Positions 8,341-20,224 of a DNA stretch of 64,000 nucleotides are shown one piece after another. The position numbers and the translations under genes were made by a program. This stretch comes from Phorcus lineatus. Lineage: Eukaryota > Mollusca > Gastropoda > Trochida > Trochidae. Numbering within the stretch: the stretch's first letter is position 1; each line of letters opens with the position of its first letter. The stretch covers positions 13,460,001 to 13,524,000 of the forward strand of contig OV121092.1 of NCBI GenBank assembly GCA_921293015.1, written 5' to 3'. The notes beneath the pieces were generated by a model. It ran no database searches. It saw only the letters and a program-made list of their open reading frames with translations, and was not told where the DNA came from.

Positions 8341-10585
8341 AACCCTTTGAAATATTTTTGTTACGTTAAGGGAAAATTTAAAAGTGTGTAATGGAACACT
8401 GAACATTGCACACATATAGCTGGTTAGTTTTTATTACTATCAATTTTTTTTATTTGTCACTGACACACTGAGTAAGATATTTTAAATTTCTATCAGCATG
8501 TATGGTATTTTGGAACGTATTGATATCTGTTGTCAAGAAGTCTCTTTTAAACGACAACGGACATTTTGATATTTCTATATATACGCTAAGTACAAACTGC
8601 TCCTTTCACTCCATAAGATACATTGGTGCGGAACTATGAATAACGGCATTATTGTCATAGTGAGATAAATAGCTTATAAGGCTTATAAAGTTTTATCATA
8701 TTATCTGTAATCATTAACAAGAAAAATATAGATGATAACTATCACTTTGAAAAAAAGGAACATTAGATCTTTCTATAATGAAGAAGCAGTCAAGAGCTTC
8801 GATGGTTTAACCAATATGGACATTGCGTTAACAATGCTTTTTCATTGTTCTAAAGGACAGACAAAATTTTGGGAATTTTTTATTACTTCAAAATTTCTTC
8901 AGTAAATATCTGTTTATGCCAAATTCATTATCCAGGTCGTGAACACAACATCGCCTAAAGATCTTCTGTAGCCGTAGAATTATCATTTATCAAACGAAAT
9001 CTGCTGGCGGCCGCTTCGATGTGAACACCTTTTAATCAGGTAAGGTCGGGATATGAATTTGCTTACAATAACCAATCATATTGGTTGATTAAAAACTCGT
9101 CGTGGAATTGGTAACATCTATTTTCGATACTGCTGCCATCTTAACTCAATGGTAACACAATGGTAACTGACACATACAGTTATAGGATTTCGATCCTTCG
9201 TTTAAACTCAATCACTTCATGACGACATAAGATTCTTTCAGTCCATTAGTAATAGCTTCTAGCCTTGAACCAACTGATGATGATGTCACTTTAGTATTGT
9301 ATTACCACATTTATTTTACAGTTGGCAGTTGAGAAAAAATAAGGAATGCAATATCGTTAGGATTGTAAAGAATACATTTTTCATGCTAAAGTAGTAAAAA
9401 GTAGCTTTTGAATTGATGTTAAAACCATCTGGTAGAAGGGAAAACCTGTTGAAGATTTGGGCTATTAAACAATAAAGATCATTCAAATTCAAACCATAAA
9501 AGTCATAACTGTCACTGAAGTCATAACTTGGATAGACCGATCAACACAATACAAAGTGCTGCTTCAAAAGGTTAATAAAAAGTGACTTTCATTTAAGAGG
9601 ACCCAGCGTTTAATCAAGTTTGTTTTGCAAGTTGTGATCGTGACACACTAAAAGACGTCTCAATTAGCCAATGGAAACATTAATAGTGCTTTGGATTTTA
9701 CCTTGTTTGTTATTAATACAGGTGCCGGTTTTGGACTTGCAAAACTGCATATTGTGTTTTATAAGGGACAATTTTCTTCTTCAGGGGGGTATAGAGTAAA
9801 AGAGGTTTCTGTTAAGCCTTACCAACTACCAACAAATCGAAATACCGGAATTCCTATTAATACCTAAAAGCACCTGTTTACTTACAGGTGATATATCGAT
9901 AAGAAAGCAATGAATGAGGTGATTGATAAAAACAGCGGAAGCGAAAGGTACGATATATCTTGATTAGCAGAAGGGATATCAGCTGACAAGAATAAACAGG
10001 TTCCCTCGAAAAGGTCACTGTGGCATGGTAAACATCATTATCAATATCTACGAAACGGTAATAAGATTTGAATACATATTTTAGTAGATGTAGTATGTAC
10101 CAGGTGTCATATTTATGTCAAGGTTTCATTATTCCCATAGTAACAAACGAAGATTTGTTTTTCCGTGTGTGTGATAAATGTATGTGTTTTATCATATCAA
10201 AAGTCTGTGAACAAGGAGCTACAGTGATATGATTGCATTGTAACATTGACATTGCATGGAGCATGACATTTATTGATAATAAGCCTGAATAATCAGCGTT
10301 TCTGATTTTGTCATCAGAGAGATCTCAGCAATTGTATCTGATATCTAAAATGAAAGTGGAAAATCATAAAATCCTGTAATTAGCCCTTGGTGTGTCTTCA
10401 ATCTCAGAGATGTCTACTTTAGTTAAAGATTTTCCTTTGGGGTTTATCAATTATAAGGGTTTGCACGACATAACTAATTTATGCTGTCACAGTTACTTAA
10501 TACGTTTCTTCAGATGCTGTAACAAACATACTTAATCTATTCGACGAGATCTTAAAGAGTATCAGTATGCCGTACCTTCATTTAA
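8341..10585. other. Long non-coding stretch, no gene seen
   Basis: AT-rich, with stops in all frames. The only link found is the short block at 8990-9045, related in reverse to 215-262. Confidence 0.35.
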
Positions 10586-11221
10586 GGATGTTCGCTCCTC
10601 CGTCACAGTTACAAAACTCAAATAACCTTAAATCATAATGTTCTTATATGATAAACCAAAATGAAACGCTAATTTCTTAATTTTGATGATTAAATATGCA
10701 TCAAAATAAAGAAACGTGGTATTTTCATTTTCAAATATTTCTCAATTTTGCTGACTCAGCAATTTTTAATTGTAACTTATTTGCGCAAGTTCTATTATCT
10801 GTTTTACCCAGAAAGTAGATGTTGTTGAATGAATATGATTTGTATGTATGCGTTCAGGTATATTTTTAGATAATAAGAGAAAGCATGTTTTTAGTACAAA
10901 AATAGCTTGAATGTTGATAAATTAATTGAAATGTTTGAATACATGTTTTTTTCTGGAAGAAAATTATGTTTACTCTAACATGTTTTCATATTAAAAAAGT
11001 TTAATACACGAACTAATTTGAATTTAATATTTCTCATCATTTCCCCATTGACTCCCATGTTAAATCTCTGTACGGCATAGGCATCTTTGTCTTAAAATAT
11101 TTCCAAAAACCCCACACTAACCTTCATATTTTGGGTTGATATTTCAAGCAAATACAATAAACTTTAAAAAAAACAAGTTAGAAATTCTTTTTAATACTTT
11201 AAATTTGAGGAACGGACATCC
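10586..11221. mobile_element. TTAA-flanked non-autonomous element (636 bp)
   Basis: The ends GGATGTTCGCTCCTC and, in reverse complement, GGATGTCCGTTCCTC are inverted repeats of about 15 bp. Each end is flanked by TTAA (10582-10585 and 11222-11225), the target duplication typical of piggyBac-type elements. The inside is AT-rich and non-coding. Assignment to piggyBac rests only on the TTAA. Confidence 0.65.
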
Positions 11222-11225
11222 TTAA

Positions 11226-12580
11226 GCCACACGACTACTGGACTTGCAAGTTGATTTTACATTTTTTATTATTTATATAATTTCTCTAAGATCTATAGTA
11301 GTCTTTAATCACAGCGTTGTTGTGTTTTTTTTGGTTCATATAATACAGTGGTTGTCCTAATGCGACATATAATATGAGTAATACACAGTGGGTAGCAAAT
11401 GTTGAAAATCGTAACATCAAGCCATACATAACAGAAAGTAAAGTAATCATAATAATGGATAGCTGATGAGAGAAAGATCATTCATTACCGTTGCACACAA
11501 GTTACTACAAATCGTCGTTTAATTCAATGTCCTTTTATGTCAAATATAAATTTGATTCACAATGCTTGACAATTTCATCATCAACATTTCTCAAGGGACG
11601 GTGTGTTGCTGAAATGTCCATCATATGCAATCATTTTCATGTGTTCCGTTTGAAGTACTGAAAAGGTTGAATGCCTTTTGATTGGAGTTTGAACGTTTAT
11701 CTCGATATTGAGTTACGATGTAAGGTGTTATTCTAACCTCCTTGCCAATGTACAGTTTATCAAAAACGCAAATACATCGACTGTTTTAAATGGACTGAGC
11801 AAAGAGACTAAAGGTAGCATAGTAAATGTTTAATTTTGCTAGGCATTGTCATCTATCTAACATTGTTCTTCTCTATGCATGTCAACAACATCACAACAAC
11901 TCGGATACACATAAATGGTTAAATCTTTGTTGGTTTCGTAAACATCATTCCTTTGGAAATATCATTTTTCCCACGAGGAAATGACAGGGAAATTGATTTT
12001 AAATTGAATTATTGTCAAGCTAACATTAATTGAAATATTTGAATAAGATTCTTTAGATTTAGAGTAATTTTTAAACTGATGGTTTTTAAATAGGACATTT
12101 AATTACATTCAACTAAATACCTGTAAACAAAATTTAAAATGAAAATTTATTTTTTTAAATTTTGCCCATAGGTTCAAAACCATCAGAAAAAGGTCCCCAT
12201 TGAGGTTAGTGAACATTATTTGAACATTGGTCGCAGGGAACTTTGAGATATTCAACGTAAGATGCCTGTAGGCGTGTCAGTATAATATTCCATGAAATAT
12301 TTCTCGTATAAACTCATGTACAAAATATCGTCAACACTCAATTTTTTACACTACACTAAAGCATCGTTTCTTATGTTTGAAATTGACAATTGATATTTAA
12401 TGCATTATGTACCAGTGTATATGTTAACATGCAAATCAGGGTTGATTCAACGTGTAAATAGGCTAAATCATAAAATGAGGATCAACTGTTCGCGTTCGAC
12501 AACAAACATACACACATATCAAAGCAGGGTCCTTATCGTAGATGTTGTGTTGTTTTGGCACATACTCTGATTATATGATT
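11226..12580. other. Non-coding stretch, no gene seen
   Basis: No supported gene or repeat in this AT-rich DNA. Confidence 0.35.
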
Positions 12581-12945
12581 TGATATCCAATGCCGTATAT
12601 CCTGCGGGACCAAAATAAGATCATTCAAAGAAATGACGATGTGTTAACGGTCCTGCACGTGCTCAATTGGATACATTATTGATTGGAATTGAAGAAATAT
12701 TGGCCAGAACACCTATAATTTGTTTTAAAGAAGTCTACTGAAATAGATGCTGTGTAAATTCCTTTGATATCCAATGCCGTATATCCTGCGGGGCCAAAAT
12801 TAGATCATTCAAAGAAAAAGGTTGACGATGTGTTAACGGTCGCGCACGTGCTCAATTGGAAACATTATTAAATTGGAATTGAAGAAATATTTGGCAGGAA
12901 ACCTATATCTTTTTTAAATAAGTCTATTGTAATAAATTCTATGGA
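12581..12945. repeat. Tandem duplication of a 184-bp unit
   Basis: Two copies start at 12581 and 12765 with TGATATCCAATGCCGTATAT and share GATCATTCAAAGAAA, GATGTGTTAACGGTC, CACGTGCTCAATTGGA and AATTGAAGAAATAT. They differ by scattered substitutions and small indels, so the event is not very recent. Confidence 0.8.
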
Positions 12946-13221
12946 AGGTGTAGCAATGACATTTGAAAACAGAATTGATGGATTCAATCACTGAAGACAA
13001 ATTACAACAGAAACATGAGACCATCATAACAACTTTCGTTGCAGTTTGCTTTAATTAAAACATGGTCTGCGACACATTTGGACTTGTTAAAAAGTGAAAT
13101 ATATTATAGAACAATGCCAAGAGTCATTATATAATCGTGTTAAATGACAAAATCCATCAATCATTGAAGATTATATATAGACTTTATTATACAGTGAGTA
13201 ACTCACTATTATTAATTTATA
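12946..13221. other. Non-coding spacer
   Basis: Nothing recognised. Confidence 0.3.
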
Positions 13222-13370
13222 ATGGAGTGGAAACTATTTTCATCTACTAATTGTTAAGATTTTTCATATTTGTACGTATTTCTTATTATGTTGTGACGGA
13301 GTGGAAACTATTTTCATCTACTGACTTTTAAGATTTATCATATTTGAACGTGCTTATTACTTTGAAAATA
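13222..13370. repeat. Tandem duplication of about 77 bp
   Basis: GGAGTGGAAACTATTTTCAT, CTACT, TAAGATTT and CATATTTG recur in the same order in two adjacent copies starting near 13224 and 13300. Confidence 0.65.
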
Positions 13371-15239
13371 TTTGATTATATATCCATGTAGCTATAGGAT
13401 ATATAATTTAGCACTATAACCAGTGTAATATACATTGAAGAACAAATGGAACTGTTCTCCACCCGTGCATAATTCGTCAAATATTAGATGTAAAAAATGA
13501 ACATCTGACAAACTGTTTTCAAAGGGTTGATACATTCAATCGTTTTTTTATAAAGTAAGAATGTTATTCATAAAAATCATACGCATGTAAGCTAATCTGA
13601 AAAAGAATTAAGCGCAATGTGTAGGAGATAACAGCAAAAGTTTTCTACTTTTTAGTTATAAATACACGCTCAAAAAAACCGTTATCTTACCATGCCTGAC
13701 TTTCAGAAAACAAACATTAATAACGTATGAAACAGTGCTTGCATCCCAAGAGCAAAGAGTTTAAAGTTCTTTTCAAAGCTCAAATCCCTTGGCGATATTC
13801 ATGGATGTTTGGTTTACGTAACAGACTGAGTGTGCTCAAACATTAAAAAGTCTAAATGTTTTGAAAGCTCACGTCTGAATAACCAAACAGTATTTCGCAA
13901 AGTTTTCAATGATTAAATGCTCTTACCAGAATTTTGTAGGGTTCATAGGTCCTACATTCAACTTTATTCTTTAATTTTTGACAGTCTGAGATCAAAGTGA
14001 AAAATACACTTAAGGAACCACGTAATTAATTGATGTTTACTTCTATGTCTACCAATTTAACTTGTTAAAAGAATTCACAAGCACGTGGTGTAGTTTGGTG
14101 TTAGTAAAATGTTCGTCAGAATAGTTACTACTCAAAGGAATCCATGGAAAAGCGGTAATTTTGATCAGAATCACTTACTGAATATGCTGTCAAATCTATA
14201 ACAGTTGCGTGCCAACATACGATGGATCAACAACTGGTAATGATTTAAAGGTCACTTTATCTAACGAAAACGAACCAATAGAATTGTGAAGGGTTTGTCT
14301 TTGAAATTTTGAAATTTTTCATTAGTTTTGGGTCGCAAATCGAGCCTCTCCTTGGTCTCATTCTTCCTTATACAGTTATACCTAGTGTAATAGTGTAAAT
14401 CTCCCTGAACATCATCAACAAATGTTCCTTTTGGAAACTGATCAATCGCATGGTTGAAACCATATTAAAGATGCGATAGATATAACGGTTGAATATATTT
14501 TGCCTTTGGAAGTGGGAGTTTCCTCATCAGCTTTCGAGCGAGCAAACCGTGCTTGATTACAAATGCATATCTTGAAAACAGAGCCAGTATTGAGTCTGAA
14601 TATGTAAACGAATACGTTATACAACGATGCATGTGTGACAAAGGCAATGTGTCTAATGAAAACTGTACAAAGGAGGTTTCCTCCTAAATGAGATACTGTT
14701 GGAAGCTAGATTTGAATATTCTATGAAGGGCATTATGTTAGTAAGTTACATTGCTTTTAATACAATACTGGCCTTCTAAAAGGAAATTGTTGACGAAATC
14801 ATTGGTATGGAGATCAGTGTGTGGAAATGTAAAGAATCGAGAATAGAATGTACTTAATCCATAAAGTCGGTTCACATACAAGTTTGTTCATATATGTATA
14901 TTTGAATAGAAATATCAAGTCATTTTGATTTCGTTTCAACGTACATTGCTTTACCCCATCTGAACAAGATCCTTCGTTGTCCATGTGTGCAAAACAATTC
15001 GTAACAAAATAATGTGACAGTATTGTAAACTGAGCAAATTTCCAAACTATCGCAAGCTGATTAGCTGTTTTTTTTCAAATTTAGAACTCTTTAATTTTGG
15101 AATATGTTTTCCTTTTATCTATTTAATGTAAACGCATTTCAGGAAAAGTAAATAGGGAATATATCAGTATTTTTCGTTTTCGTTTTCTCCATGTCTTCAT
15201 ATTTAACCATCACTTGACTATATACCTTATCTTTGACCC
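13371..15239. other. Non-coding stretch, no gene seen
   Basis: No supported gene or repeat. Confidence 0.35.
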
Positions 15240-15301
15240 ATCCTGCTCGATCAGCGTACTTGAATCCGCAGGGGATTCAAATACGCTGATTGACCAGAAT
15301 G
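15240..15301. mobile_element. Tip-only copy of MITE family B
   Basis: TCCTGCTCGATCAGCGTAC, TTGAATCCGC and the inverted partner GGATTCAAATACGCTGATTG form a near palindrome equal to the ends of family B (complete at 35914-36250). The inside is lost. Confidence 0.55.
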
Positions 15302-15355
15302 GCTGAAACTTGATTTTCCGTCTTTCCCCTCATCCTTTCTATATCTTTTAGACAT

Positions 15356-17318
15356 TAGACGCGTTATGACATGGCTAGAAAGATTGGAACACCAGACGCA
15401 TAAGGCCTGATAGACGCGTTATGACATAGCTAGACAGAATGGAACATCAGACACATCAGGTCTGACAGACGCGTTATGACATGGTTAGACAGAATGGAAC
15501 ATCAGACACATCAGGCCTGATAGACGCGTTGTGACATGGGTAGACAGAATGGAACATCAGACACATCAGGCCTGATAGACGCGTTGTGACATAGCTAGAC
15601 AGAATGGAACATCAGACACATCAGGTCTGACAGACGCGTTATGACATGGTTAGACAGAATGGAACATCAGACACATCAGGCCTGATAGACGCGTTTTGAC
15701 ATGGCTAGAGAGAATGGAACGTCAGACGATATCTGCCTGATAGACGCGTTATGACATGGCTAGACAGAATGGAACATCAGACACATCTAGTACTATTGCA
15801 GGGAGAAAGCCCGCAACACCATTGTGGCTATGCATAGCGGTGAAACCTGCGAGCATCGGCTGGAACTAGCTATAGCGGACCATAGGTGGTACTGCATTGA
15901 AACTCACTGTAGCATTGCACCCAAACCTGACTGTGTGTAGAACAGTTCTCTACTGCAGACAAAGTTGCCGAGCCACTGGCGGGATTCGAACCACGGACCT
16001 CTTGATCCGAAGCCAAACGCACTAACCACTGCGCTATCCCTGGAACATCAGACGATATCTGCCCGATAGACGCGTTGTGACATGGCTAGACAGAATGGAA
16101 CATCAGACACATCAGGCCTGATAGACGCGTTGTGACATGGGTAGACAGAATGGAACATCAGACACATCAGGCCTGATAGACGCGTTGTGACATGGCTAGA
16201 CAGAATGGAACATCAGACACATCAGGCCTGATAGACGCGTTATGACATGGCTACACAGAATGGAACGTCAGACACATCAGGCCTGATAGACGCGTTATGA
16301 CATGGCTAGACAGAATGGAACAGCAGACACATAAGGCCTGATTGACGCGTTATGACATGGCTACACAGAATGGAACATCAGACACATCAGGCCTGATAGA
16401 CGCGTTATGACATGGCTAGACAGAATGGAACAGCAGACACATAAGGCCTGATAGACGCGTTATGACATGGGTAAACAGAATGGAACATCAGACACATCAG
16501 GCCTGATAGACGCGTTATGACATGGCTACACAGAATGGAACATCAGACACATCAGGCCTGATAGACGCGTTATGACATGGCTACACAGAATGGAACATCA
16601 GACACATCAGGCCTGATAGACGCGTTATGACATGGCTAGACAGAATGGAACAGCAGACACATAAGGCCTGATAGACGCGTTATGACATGGCTAGACAGAA
16701 TGGAACATCAGACACATCAGGCCTGATAGACGCGTTATGACATGGCTACACAGAATGGAACGTCAGACACATCAGGCCTGATAGACGCGTTATGACATGG
16801 CTAGACAGAATGGAACAGCAGACACATAAGGCCTGATTGACGCGTTATGACATGGCTACACAGAATGGAACATCAGACACATCAGGCCTGATAGACGCGT
16901 TATGACATGGCTAGACAGAATGGAACAGCAGACACATAAGGCCTGATAGACGCGTTATGACATGGGTAAACAGAATGGAACATCAGACACATCAGGCCTG
17001 ATAGACGCGTTATGACATGGCTACACAGAATGGAACATCAGACACATCAGGCCTGATGGACGCGTTATGACATGGCTACACAGAATGGAACATCAGACAC
17101 ATCAGGCCTGATAGACGCGTTATGACATGGCTAGACAGAATGGAACAGCAGACACATAAGGCCTGATAGACGCGTTATGACATGGCTAGACAGAATGGAA
17201 CATCAGACACATCAGGCCTGATAGACGCGTTATGACATGGCTACACAGAATGGAACATCAAACGATATCTGCCTGATAGAGGCGTTGTAACATGGCTAGA
17301 CAGAATGGAACATCAGAT
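15356..17318. repeat. 55-bp satellite array with a 495-bp higher-order repeat
   Basis: About 31 copies of a 55-bp unit (TAGACGCGTTATGACATGG, CTAGACAGAATGG, AACATCAGACACATCAGG, CCTGA) are interrupted once by a SINE. Unit variants (CTACACAG, AACAGCAG, ACATAAGG, GATTGACG, GGGTAAAC) recur in the same order: the variant TGGAACGTCA occurs at 16261 and 16756, exactly 495 bp or nine units apart, with the following variants repeated too. The outer units are the most diverged, as expected for unequal crossing-over. The array is non-coding and is not CRISPR because there are no unique spacers. Confidence 0.92.
15788..16040 (-). mobile_element. tRNA-derived SINE inserted in the 55-bp satellite
   Basis: Read on the minus strand from 16040, it starts GGGATAGCGCAGTGGTTAGT (A box) and has a canonical B box GTGGTTCGAATCCC, followed by GGCTCGGCAACTTTGTC. 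It is the best-kept tRNA-like head in the window. TGGAACATCAGAC is present on both sides (15770 and 16041), consistent with a target duplication, though this string is also part of the satellite unit. Confidence 0.85.
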
Positions 17319-19735
17319 CGCCTCTGACTTTGGAGAAGCTTACGTAAACATTATCCTATTTTGTATAAAAATCTGAAAGCTCGTTTAACTTTTTTCACAA
17401 GTTTGGTCAAATAAGTGTATTTGTGTTTTACCCTATGTATTTTACCCTATTTGCCTCCAAATATGATTAGATTTCTCCATAGACTAGGATGATTAGCATC
17501 GTCCTTGATGAAGATTTTTTTCAAAATGACATAAAGGTGAGCAAATGTGTTGAAGTTGTGATGAACCTTCGAAAACGGGTATACACATATACATTCTCAC
17601 GTACTTGAAGGACCCTTGATGTAGTCATGTTTTTGTTTGGGTATCATCAAAAGACTCCAAGTGTAACATGGCAACAGCAAGTTGAGGAAGTAAACATACA
17701 AGTAATTATCAATTGATGACATAACTTAAAGGCATATTTTCCTCCTGATCCTTTTGATCTCAGAGTGTCTGTTATGAAAATAATAAAATTTAACTCTGGA
17801 CCAATGAACAAGACGAATCAGTTCTTCTTCCGTGAGATTTAAAAAGTTTAAAAACTTTAAATTATAACTATCATTCAAAATTTACAAATACATAAGAATT
17901 TGAAGAGAATTATTCAAGCACGAGCTTTTCAAAACAACTAAACTTTTTGATGTTTGAGTACGCTTAATTTGCTCTGAAAACTTAACATGTCTCAATAACA
18001 CAAAGAGAATTCAGGTTTCAAAGAACTTTACGCTCTTTGCTCAAGAATAGTAAGTGTTGTTACATCAGTTGTTAATATTTATACCTGAAAAACCTGTTTC
18101 TAAAGAAATCGATTCATCACTCAGACATTGGAAGAAACGTTTCTTTTAGCGTGGATTTATAACTACAAAAAAGATCATATAATGTGTTATTTCTCCAAGA
18201 AAAATCTTTGTTCTTTTTATACCGGCCATGTTTCTATATTATTGTTATGAATTATTCTAACGTTACCTATATATCTATAGAAAAACACATTTGTTGAAGA
18301 AAACTAAAATGAAACGTTGGGTGCTTAACTGTTTTCCATCGCAATTCCAGAAAAAATAGATGCATTAAAAGAGGCCGAATGGTAATAACTGTAACGAGCT
18401 GACAAAGCAAGTAGAAACATTGAACTACTGGGTTGAACTCAAAAGATCCCAAATTAATTTCAAATTCGTATGATGATGGCTCTTTTGTCAAAAATTGTCG
18501 ATGTTATTTTAATAACAAAGTTATTCCCAAATTAAGCAAGGTAAAATATTATTTGATGTTATAGAGTCATTTTGTAGCAGCATTGATGTTTTTTATACTA
18601 TAAACCTGAAGTTGACCACAAAGGTCTGGTACAAGGCCGAGAGTTTTGTTTGTGTGTAAACATTTAGTAGATAACAATTTATGTCGAAACGTCTTTAAAT
18701 GTCAGCATGAATTCCCTCTCTTTGAAAATGTTTTACATATTCTGAAATTTTCAAGTTAAGAGTGATAAATTTAGTCCAATGATAAATTTAGTCCAATTAA
18801 CAATTATGAAATTGATTTCACGTGCTTTATATTGTATTATAGTTAGTTTTCAATTTCTACTGGACATAACTACCGGTGTCAGCATGATATGAAATTTTCT
18901 CATTGCCGTTTCATCAAAACAATAAACATAATAACCGTGAATGTTAACACGACCGTCATCTTTTTAAAACATGATTGTTTCGTTTCGCTTTTTTATAAGG
19001 TGTAACGCCTCAAGAAATTAAATGTCCTATTTAATACTTTCAGGTTACGAATTGATAATAAAAATTAAGATCTTTTACTTAATTAATTTGAGACAAGTAT
19101 CAATTTCAGATTGAAAACAAATCAGTTTTCATGATATTTCATCGGGTGAAATTTATTTTCACATAGTTAATTGTGTCGGCAAGAAACACAAATAATCATT
19201 AATGAGAATGTAATTTTTGAGGTGAAGAAGAATAAGCGTAAGAAGATATAACAGATTAACTTATATCATGTGCAAGCTATTCAGTTAAAACGTTTACCGT
19301 AACCATCGGAACGGCCATTTTATCACAAGGGTGACGTGTTACCCGGCCGAAAATAATTATTTGAAATTTCCAGAACGTAGAAAAAATTCTCATGTCAACA
19401 TAAATGAGCGAAATTATGTAAATTGAAATGTGTCGTTGCCGTGGCTGAAATTTCATAAGACTTTCCAATTTCAGTAAAAAAATTCGATGATATAAAGATC
19501 AACAAAAAACAGCCAGCATCATATGTCTTTTGCAGACGTTATTAAGATTTTCATCAATGACTGCGATATTCCTCTACACATTCCCTTTTCCCTTGTGAAA
19601 CAAATCACTTATTCACTTTGAAAATAATATGAAGATAACCAAAAGTGATTAACACAATGTCATGACTACCAGGTTCTACTATATTTCACAGGCAAACTTT
19701 GATGCATGTTTCAATGCTGAACATTACAAACCCTC
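17319..19735. other. Long non-coding stretch, no gene seen
   Basis: AT-rich, stops in all frames. Only a very short repeat (GATAAATTTAGTCCAAT twice near 18765-18797) was noticed. Confidence 0.35.
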
Positions 19736-20224
19736 ACTATGACCTTGGAAATAATGTGAAGGTCACCTGAACCATTCGGGCTCTACGTGTTTCGAAATGG
19801 ATGCCTAATGCCAAATATGAACGATTTCAATGAGTGGTTTATTCAGATATCACGCTGAACAACTAACCATGCAGGTTACAATGCTTAATATTTTAAATCT
19901 CGCTGTCACCTTGAAAATAATGTGAAGGTCACCATAAACGACTGGGACGATAGCTTTTGCATTAAGAAGCTTATATAAAGTCTCTCCAATAAATGGTTTT
20001 TTGGATGTCACGCTGAATAGCTAACCATGCAGTTTACAATGCCGAATATTTCAAAGCCTCGATGTGACCTTGAAAATGATTTGAAGGTCACAATAATCGA
20101 CTTTTTGAAGTTATTAATGTTATAAGGAGAATCCTACTGATGGTTGATGAGCTACATGTATTGCGCTGACAAGGGTAAATTGTCAAGGTCTAGTTGTGAC
20201 CTTTAAAGGAAGGTTAAGGTCACA
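19736..20224. repeat. Diverged ~162-bp tandem repeat with paired AGGTCA-type half-sites
   Basis: Three to four units each carry TGACCTTG(A/G) and, about 8-10 bases on, TGAAGGTCAC: near 19740, 19904 and 20064, with a rearranged unit at 20181-20223. Units also share CACGCTGAA, AACTAACCATGCAG and TTACAATGC. TGACCTTGA is the reverse complement of TCAAGGTCA, the extended half-site of NR5A/ERR-type nuclear receptors. Binding is not shown; the motif may simply be part of a mobile repeat. Confidence 0.6.

Noticed and set aside
15950-16040. Genuine tRNA gene on the minus strand
   Set aside because: A and B boxes are good, but the sequence is the head of a SINE with a shared body and it recurs in several copies; the acceptor stem does not close.
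15356-17318. CRISPR-like array
   Set aside because: The 55-bp units are contiguous with no unique spacers, and there are no cas genes; it is a satellite.
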